The notes under the pieces: model-generated
What the model was told of the DNA's origin: nothing
What the model saw: only the letters and a program-made list of their open reading frames with translations
Databases searched by the model: none
Assembly (NCBI GenBank): GCA_019009955.1
Contig: CM032233.1
Coordinates: forward strand, 126,348,501 to 126,412,500
Reading direction: 5' to 3'
Length of the DNA stretch: 64,000 bases
DNA from: Riptortus pedestris
Taxonomy: Eukaryota > Arthropoda > Insecta > Hemiptera > Alydidae
Part shown: positions 57,940 through 64,000 of the stretch, one piece after another
How the letters are laid out: each line of letters begins with the position of its first letter
Position numbering within the stretch: the stretch's first letter is position 1
Position numbers and translations under genes: made by a program

Positions 57940-58470
57940 TCCCCCCCCCCCCACCCCCCCCCCACCCCACCCCCCCCCCCCCACACCCCCACCCCCACTC
58001 CCCCCCCCCACCCCCCCCCCCCCCCACCCCCCCCACCAACCCACAACCCCACCCCACACCCCCCCCACCCCCCACCCACCCCCCCCCGCCCCCCCCCCCC
58101 CCCCCCACCACCCCACCCACCCCCCCCCCCACCCCCCCCCCCACCCACCCCCCCCCGCCCCCCCACCACCCCCCCCCCCCCCCACCACCCCCCCCCCCCC
58201 CACCAACCACCCCACCCCCCCCCACCCCCCCCCCCCCCCACCCCCCCCCCCCCCCACCCCCCCCCCCCCCCACCCCCCCCCCCCCCCACCCCCCCCCCCC
58301 CCCACCCCCCCCCCCCCCCACCCCCCCCCCCCCCCACCCCCCCCCCCCCCCACCCCCCCCCCCCCCCACCCCCCCCCCCCCCCACCCCCCCCCCCCCCCA
58401 CCCCCCCCCCCCCCCACCCCCCCCCCCCCCCACCCCCCCCCCCCCCCACCCCCCCCCCCCCCCACCCCCC
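57940..58470. repeat. (C15A)n tract, about 530 bp
   Basis: Almost only C with A about every 16 bases. From 58272 to the right end the A's sit at a strict 16-bp spacing (58272, 58288, 58304, 58320..). The left part (57940-58230) is irregular. All long Pro- or Gly-rich frames over it are trivial. Confidence 0.95.
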
Positions 58471-58474
58471 ATGT

Positions 58475-59215
58475 TCTTCTGCAAGTAATTCGCGCTCCTT
58501 GGCTGTCATTTTCGGACATCCTGAATTTTTGGCACAGTTAATTATTGCTTCTGCTGGCTCACATTGACCTATCTCAAAATTATTTGTAAATGATTTTCTC
58601 ATTGTTGGATAGGTTTAGTACTCTTACCGGAACTCGTCCGTCGTCGCAGGTTTTCTCGAGGGCTTTAGCTGTTATAATGTCATCTTTAAGTTCTTTTGGT
58701 TCTACTACCCACAACCGGTTATCCTCACAATCTTCTTCCACACGCGCCCATACTAAGGTTTCCGACTGGGGTGGTAATTTCTGGCGTCCGACGGTAAATA
58801 GCCTCCTTACTGTGGTCTTGCTCTCACATCCAACATCCAAGGGTATCTTGACGTTGCGCCAGATCATAACTTGTTGACCCATGAGCAGATTGATACCGTG
58901 GGCTATCATGAAGTCTGCACCGATGATCACTTCGTCCACTATGTCGGCGACAACGAATACATGATCGGCGCTAGTGTTGGCGATAGTCAGTCGAACCTTG
59001 GCTCTTCCATAGACGGTGGCTGATTCCCCAGTAGCAGTGCGCAGTCGAATGTCGTTTAATGGTCCCACTGATCCTTTTACCAAATCGGGCCGAATTATGG
59101 ACTGCGACGCCCCTGTGTCTATGGTGAGAATCTGCTTCCTTCCGTTAATGAGTCCACGAGCTGTTGTTGTGGGGCCAGCGGTTGTAGGAGCTAGATCTTG
59201 CCCCTAAGTGCTAGC
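58475..59215 (-). pseudogene. Gypsy element 3 pol start: aspartic protease
   Basis: Reverse strand: GLINGRKQILTIDTGASQSI holds the DTGA active-site motif near 59120. LRTATGESATVYGRAKVRLT and VDEVIIGADFMIAHG, the second retropepsin motif, follow. A linker (QSETLVWARVE, VPVRVLNLSNNEKI) leads to a frameshift near 58600, then IGQCEPAEAI and KERELLAEEH, the segment before RT. At 58470 the poly-C tract cuts it; RT, RNase H and integrase are not present. The frame differs from the gag frame, as expected if pol is made by frameshifting. Confidence 0.85.
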
Positions 59216-59220
59216 TCACG

Positions 59221-60831
59221 TTAGTTTAACGGTGTCTCTTGAGATTTGGGGTTATTCGTCCGTTTGTTCTCCCTTGGTGGCGAAACAGATCTTGACCTTT
59301 TCTTCGGTGATTTACAGTTACGTTGAAAATGGCCGGTCTTGCCGCAGTTGAAGCACTTTGAGCGTGATCTGTTCCTTTGCTCCTCCAATATTCGCTTGAC
59401 TAATTCTTCTATGTCACTCCTTGACATTTGGGCGTCATTTTGAATATCAGCCTCAAGACGTCGCACCATGTAGACTTATGGTTTTGAAATTACTTTAGCG
59501 GTCTCCTGGGCTAACGCATAAGAGATGGTTTCAGCAAAGGATGATTTTTGCATAGCACACACCGCAAATTTAAAATCTGGATCTCGTATACCATTAACAA
59601 ATGCTTCAATCTTGAACTGATCTAGGAACGGATGATTCTCACCTGGGTAAGTCAGCTGCACCAGACGTTCGATTTCCATGGCACAATCTTGAAGCGTCTC
59701 ATTCGGTTTTTGCACTCTGCCCCGAAACTCCATCCTGTACAGTTCTCGCTTATGCTCACCGCCAAACTTGCGCTGTAAGGTCACCATAATGTCCTCATAA
59801 TTATTCCTGCTAGCAGCCAGTAAACTCTCCAGGATTTCTGCAGCGGTTCCCTTCAGTACCAAAATCAGTTCTACCGCTTTCTCTTCATTATTCCATCCGT
59901 TTCTACTGGCCACCGTTTCAAATTGGAATTTAAAAACATTAAATGGTACATTACCGTCAAAGGTTGGGGTCTTTATCTTGCTGGAATGTTCTGAAATGAG
60001 CCTCACCGGACCCTCTCGAACATGTAGATTATCCAATTGGAATTGTAGCTCACGTATTTCATCGTCTATCTTTCTTCCTAGGTTGGACACGTCCTCTTCA
60101 ACCTTCTTCTGTGCCGCAGAAATGCCGCAGAGTTTTTCATCAAACTCGCTGACTCTCTGCTCTATGGCTTCCACTCGTTTTCCCAATACCTCTGACATTT
60201 CATGGAGTTTTTGGTTAGTTGATCTAGAAGCTTCCTGAAATTTCTCTTCTAGCCTCTCGCAATTAGTTCTAGAAACTTCTTCTAGTCTTTCATAATTAGC
60301 TCTAGAAGCTTCTTCTAGTTTTTCGTAATTAGCTCTAGAAGCTTCTTGAAATTCTTGTCTTACTTCCGCTAAGATTTTCTCACTGTTACTTTTAGAAGCT
60401 TCATGGAATTTTTCTTCTAACTTCTCGCAATTAGCTCTAGAAGCTTCTTCTAATCTTTCGTAATTAGCTCTAGAAGATTCCTGGAATTCTTGTCTGACCT
60501 CCGCTAAGATTTTCTCGCTGTTACTTTTAGAAGCTTCCTGGAATTTTTCTTCTAACCTCTCGCAATTAGCTCTAGAAGCTTCTAAGAGTTTCTAGTTATT
60601 TTCCATCATAGCGGCTAAAATTGCATTTATGTCCAAATTGCTACTTGATATAGGATTACTTACAGCAATGTCTTCTTTATCGTCAAACTCGTGTGTACTT
60701 ATATCGATTCCTCGTCTTTGGAATTCATCTGTCAACTGCCTTTGTAATTCAGCCTTATTTCCTGTTGTTGGCAGATCCAGTATAGCCAGCTCCTTCTTCA
60801 GTTGTTCAACGTTTAGTTCTTCAAACTTCAT
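59221..60831 (-). pseudogene. Gypsy element 3 gag: SAP domain, coiled coil, capsid, zinc knuckle
   Basis: One frame from ATG 60831 to TAA 59221, interrupted by TAG at 60594 and TAA at 59478. N-terminus (residues 1-40) is SAP-like: LNVEQLKKELAILDLPTTGN, then KAELQRQL. After the TAG comes a Glu/Lys-rich coiled coil with a 45-residue repeat (units of about 135 bp at 60371 and 60506, SRANYEKLEE/FQEASKSNSEKI). Capsid follows: IKTPTFDGNVPFNVFKFQFE, ASRNNYEDIMVTLQRKFGGE and ETLQDCAMEIERLVQLTYPG (59980-59600). After the TAA is a CCHC knuckle CFNCGKTGHFQRNC (59370-59325). Such gags assemble the particle and bind RNA. With only two stops in 536 codons the copy is fairly young. Confidence 0.85.
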
Positions 60832-60853
60832 TTTTATTGATTTTAATTTTGCA

Positions 60854-60871
60854 ATCCCACTTCTGACACCA
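60854..60871 (-). other. Primer binding site of gypsy element 3
   Basis: The reverse strand reads TGGTGTCAGAAGTGGGAT, two bases inside the LTR end (..CGTAACA AC TGG). Its complement ends ..TCTGACACCA, which fits the 3' end of metazoan tRNA-Leu. Confidence 0.75.
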
Positions 60872-60873
60872 GT

Positions 60874-61408
60874 TGTTACGTTTTATTAACAAAACCAGTA
60901 ATAAACGTTTTTAATAAGAGTTCTTTTGGATTGCAAAATTAAATACTCGCAAGTTTCACAGTTTTAATCACTGCACAATTTATTTCATAATGCATGCACG
61001 TCACTGTTCTTCAGATTACACAGTCCAATAATTCACTCACGGTCACTGAAATTGACAACAAGACGGCACTGCACTGTCTTAAACACGGCACTAAACTGGT
61101 ACTTACAGTCACGGCACAAAACTGTTCTTCTTATAGAAACACTTTACCGCACTGCACTAAGTCGCACTGTAGCACTGATGTGAACATCAAGACAGGTGAG
61201 AATAAAACTGACTGCTCACGGCTGGCCGTTCTTATATAGGTTGTCGGCATACATCAAAGGGGAATTGTCTGGTTCCTTCGACGCTGGGCTGGACGAGTCT
61301 ATAAGGAGGTAGAACTTTCAGTCGGCTTCTTTGATCTACGTCACACTTTCCAAATACGCGACTCTCTCTCTCTCTGAAGGATTATTCATGTATTTAATTT
61401 TCGCAACA
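60874..61408 (-). mobile_element. 5' LTR of gypsy element 3
   Basis: The reverse strand begins TGTTGCGAAAATTAAATAC and ends ..AATAAAACGTAACA, 535 bp. It matches the LTRs at 8811, 16290 and 61933. It lies directly before the primer site and gag. It is full of CACTG/CAGTG motifs. Confidence 0.85.
61231..61240 (-). promoter_or_regulatory. TATA box in the LTR of gypsy element 3
   Basis: The reverse strand reads CCTATATAAGAACGGCC in the middle of the LTR. The solo LTR at 61933 has the matching CTATATAAAGAGCGGCC at 62351-62360. Conservation of the box at the same place in both copies supports a promoter. Confidence 0.6.
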
Positions 61409-61422
61409 CTGGATAAGTGTAC

Positions 61423-61790
61423 ACATATCCACGGTCTATGGAGTACTATCAAGCCCATACATATATACACATCCGTGACGTGTGGAGAACTATCAAACCT
61501 ATTAGTGTATACATATCCGTGGTCTGTGAAGAACTATCTAGCCTATACATATATACACATCCGTGACGTGTGGAGAACTATCAAACCTATAAGTGTATAC
61601 ATATCCATGGTCTATGGAGTGATATTAAGCCTATACATATATACACATCCGTGACGTGTGGAGAACTATCAACTCTATTTGTGTTTACATATCCATGGCC
61701 TGTGGAGTACAATGAACCCTATACATGTATCCATATATACACATCCGTGACTTGTGGAGAACTATCCTAAACCTATTATGATGTCTAGGC
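61423..61790. repeat. 88-bp tandem array, about four copies
   Basis: ACATATCC starts units at 61423, 61511, 61599 and 61687. Each unit is a dimer of two related 44-bp halves, ACATATCCGTGGTCTGTG.. and ACACATCCGTGACGTGTG.., each followed by an AACTATC..CCTAT phrase. It lies between the 5' LTR and a solo LTR of the same family. Confidence 0.85.
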
Positions 61791-61799
61791 CCCATAATT

Positions 61800-61932
61800 T
61801 TTATTTGATTTTTTTTTAACTTATAATTACGGAGATATTTTGGATTTTTGCTTTAATCCCTCTCAAGGGCCTTAACGAACTCGATCTTTCTTTTTCGAAT
61901 AAATGTTTAAATATGAAGTTCGGTATAAATAT
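61800..61932 (-). repeat. Family B fragment, target of the solo LTR
   Basis: The stretch AATTACGGAGATATTTTGGA..CTTAACGAACTCGATCTTTC..TATAAATATTG is family B core read on the reverse strand. The solo LTR interrupts it at its ATAT. Confidence 0.6.
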
Positions 61933-62532
61933 TGTTATGTTTTTATTACCAAAACCAGTAATAAACGTTTTTAATAAAAGTTCTTTTGGATTGCAAAATT
62001 AAATACTCGCAGGTTTCACAGTTTTTATCACTGCACAATTTATTTCACAATGCACAATACACTTGGTAATTATTCTTAATTACTACTTACAGTATACACT
62101 GATAGCGTCACTGTTTTTCAGATTACACAGTCCAGCAATTCACTCACGGTCACTGAAATTGACAACAAGACGGCACTGCACTGTCCTTGACTTCGCGGCA
62201 CTTCACTGTCTTAAACACGGCACTAAACTGTTACTTACAGTCACGGCACGACACTGTTCTTCTTCTAAAAACACTTTACCGCACTGGAGCACTGATGTGA
62301 CCATGAAGATCGCTGAGCATAAAAACTGACTGGCTCGCAGCTGGCCGCTCTTTATATAGGTTGTCGGCATACATCAAAGGGGAATTGTCTGGACCCCTCG
62401 ACGCCTGGCGGGAAGGTACTGGTAGGGAATAGGACATTCGGTCGGTTTCTTTGATCTACGTCACACTTTCCAAATACGCGACACTCTCTCTCTCTCTCTG
62501 AAGGATTATTCATCTATTTAATTTTCGCAACA
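61933..62532 (-). mobile_element. Solo LTR of gypsy element 3 family, ATAT duplication
   Basis: TGTTATGTTTTTATTACC..TTAATTTTCGCAACA on the + strand, 600 bp. It is closely similar to the LTR at 60874 but with an extra segment (62050-62130). ATAT stands on both sides (61929-61932 and 62533-62536). It contains a TATA box at 62351-62360. Confidence 0.85.
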
Positions 62533-62536
62533 ATAT

Positions 62537-62821
62537 GTATCTCGAAATTTACGACCGGTAGAGAACGAATAGATAAACCATGTGTAGATAGTTATAACAA
62601 CGACTAGATTTGTATATGTATCAAATTGTGGAATTCTACCTGATGTTGTTTTTGGCACACATTTACTATTATTCACAAAGATTCGAAGGACTTTTTCTCA
62701 TTTGATCAACCTGAATAGTTCCTTTTTGTGAAAAAGATCCCTTAATCATAAAGTGCAGAAGAAATCATCTATTACAGAATTACATTCAGATGTTTCTTAT
62801 GTCGTCTGTGTAACTTTGCAG
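62537..62821. other. Spacer without recognised feature
   Basis: No gene or repeat unit seen between the solo LTR and the satellite. Confidence 0.45.
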
Positions 62822-64000
62822 CACGAGGGCTGCAGCCCAAGTTACTCCATAGCCACATAGAAGAGGGAAATAGAGTAACTATCTGGCATTGCTAGAAATA
62901 GCTGCAGACCAAGTAACTCCATAGCCAGATAACAGAGGGAAATAGAGTAACTATCTGGCATTGCTAGAAATAGCTGCAGACCAAGTAACTCCATAGCCAG
63001 ATAACAGAGGGAAATAGAGTAACTATCTGGCATTGCTAGAAATAGCTGCAGACCAAGTAACTCCATAGCCAGATAACAGAGGGAAATAGAGTAACTATCT
63101 GGCATTGCTAGAAATAGCTGCAGACCAAGTAACTCCATAGCCACATAGAAGAGGGAAATAGAGTAACTATCTGGCATTGCTAGAAATAGCTGCAGACCAA
63201 GTAACTCCATAGCCAGATAACAGAGGGAAATAGAGTAACTATCTGGCATTGCTAGAAATAGCTGCAGACCAAGTTACTCCATAGCCAGATAACAGAGGGA
63301 AATAGAGTAACTATCAGGCATGGCTAGAAATAGCTGCAGACCATGTAACTCCATAGCCAGATAACAGAGGGAAATAGAGATTACTATCTGACATGGCTGG
63401 AATTAGCTGCGGAACAAGTTACTCCATTGCCACATAACAGAGGAAAAAGTGTAACTATCTGGCATTGCTAGAAATAGCTGCAGACCAAGTTACTCCATAG
63501 CCAGATAACAGAGGAAATTAGTTTATCTATCTGACATGTCTAGAAATAGCTGCAGACCAAGTTAATCCATAGCCCCATAACAGAGGAAATTAGTTTATCT
63601 ATCTGACATGGCTAGAAATAGCTGCAGACCAAGTTACTCCATAGCCAGATAACAGAGGGAAATAGAGTAACTATCTGGCATTGCTAGAAATAGCTGCAGA
63701 CCAAGTTACTCCATAGCCAGATAACAGAGGGAAATAGAGTAACTATCTGGCATTGCTAGAAATAGCTGCAGACCAAGTTACTCCATAGCCACATAGAAGA
63801 GGGAAATAGAGTAACTATCTGGCATTGCTAGAAATAGCTGCAGACCAAGTAACTCCATAGCCAGATAACAGAGGGAAATAGAGTAACTATCTGGCATTGC
63901 TAGAAATAGCTGCAGACCAAGTTACTCCATAGCCACATAGAAGAGGGAAATAGAGTAACTATCTGGCATTGCTAGAAATAGCTGCAGACCAAGTTACTCC
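62822..64000. repeat. 72-bp satellite array, at least 16 copies, open at the window edge
   Basis: Units marked by GCTGCAG recur at 62901, 62973, 63045, 63117, 63189, 63261 and so on to 63981, nearly all at 72-bp spacing. Each holds GCCAGATA about 20 bases before TATCTGGC, an inverted pair. Variants switch between GCCAGATAACAG and GCCACATAGAAG. More diverged units lie at 63360-63610. As 72 is a multiple of three, a frame stays open across copies on the reverse strand, which explains a 135-codon frame that I do not regard as a gene. Confidence 0.95.

Noticed and set aside
57864..58602. Long Pro-rich (+) and Gly-rich (-) frames up to 482 codons
   Set aside because: They are products of the (C15A)n tract; only the 285-codon ankyrin part of the longest one has real protein character.
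62842..63249. 135-codon reverse frame with a 24-residue repeat
   Set aside because: The period of 72 bp keeps the frame open; no start context, no domain, and the frame breaks in diverged units.

Overview
This is an AT-rich, repeat-saturated stretch of an animal nuclear genome. I place it in an arthropod, most likely an insect, by inference from several things: Tc1/mariner, piggyBac and hAT relics, Ty3/gypsy LTR elements (one with a tRNA-Leu-type primer site and ATAT target duplications), an ankyrin protein whose C-terminus resembles the PRANC domains of insect proteins, and a parvovirus/densovirus-like helicase fragment. Only a few short stretches look like host exons. Almost everything else is transposon-derived or tandem repeat, threaded with about 25 (TA)n tracts.

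Layout. 1-8700: back-to-back copies of 'family A', an interspersed element whose head (ACTAGC..ACCCGGCTTCGCCCGGG) and tail (GTTACAATTTTA) both abut (TA)n. 5757-15520: three phase-compatible exons of an unrecognised host gene on the + strand, with introns full of family A, family B, a solo LTR, a mariner relic inside a large inverted repeat, a LINE scrap and a 52-bp minisatellite. 16290-29230: another LTR, more A and B copies, a 1.7-kb element with about 300-bp inverted arms, a LINE ORF2 relic, and a mariner whose 5' half is replaced by an inverted copy of its own 3' end. 29245-33005: a GC-richer gypsy gag-pol relic on the + strand, split by an insert of about 770 bp carrying an SF3-helicase-like (densovirus NS1-like) fragment. 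33050-40800: AT-rich family C, LINE and gag scraps, and a nearly full-length piggyBac transposase gene (two in-frame TGAs) inside a GCTATT-type repeat field. 41099-41460: two exons of an IAP-like gene (BIR domain). 41640-45490: the 3' part of a gypsy element on the - strand with an identifiable 3' LTR and a nested hAT element with a perfect 8-bp target duplication. 45500-49500: LINE RT scrap, decayed family B, a 220-bp foldback. 49517-54120: family A again. 54955-56792: weak exon candidates on the - strand. 57071-57930: ankyrin/PRANC-like exon (-). 57940-58470: a (C15A)n tract that cuts both that exon and a third gypsy element (58480-61408, with LTR, primer site, gag with SAP domain, protease). 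61423-62532: an 88-bp array and a solo LTR. 62822-64000: a 72-bp satellite that runs off the window.

How the parts relate. The window is best read as a record of nested insertion into AT microsatellites. Family A, the LTR family of the third gypsy, the first gypsy LTR and the mariner all sit directly in or against (TA)n. The mariner requires TA, and the LTR family twice shows ATAT duplications. Host coding capacity is limited to the 3' end of one unrecognised gene, an IAP-like gene fragment, an ankyrin gene fragment and weak candidates. Repeat strand convention: for family A, + means head to (TA)n tail; for family B, + means the TTTCCCTTAAGGGAAA hairpin first.
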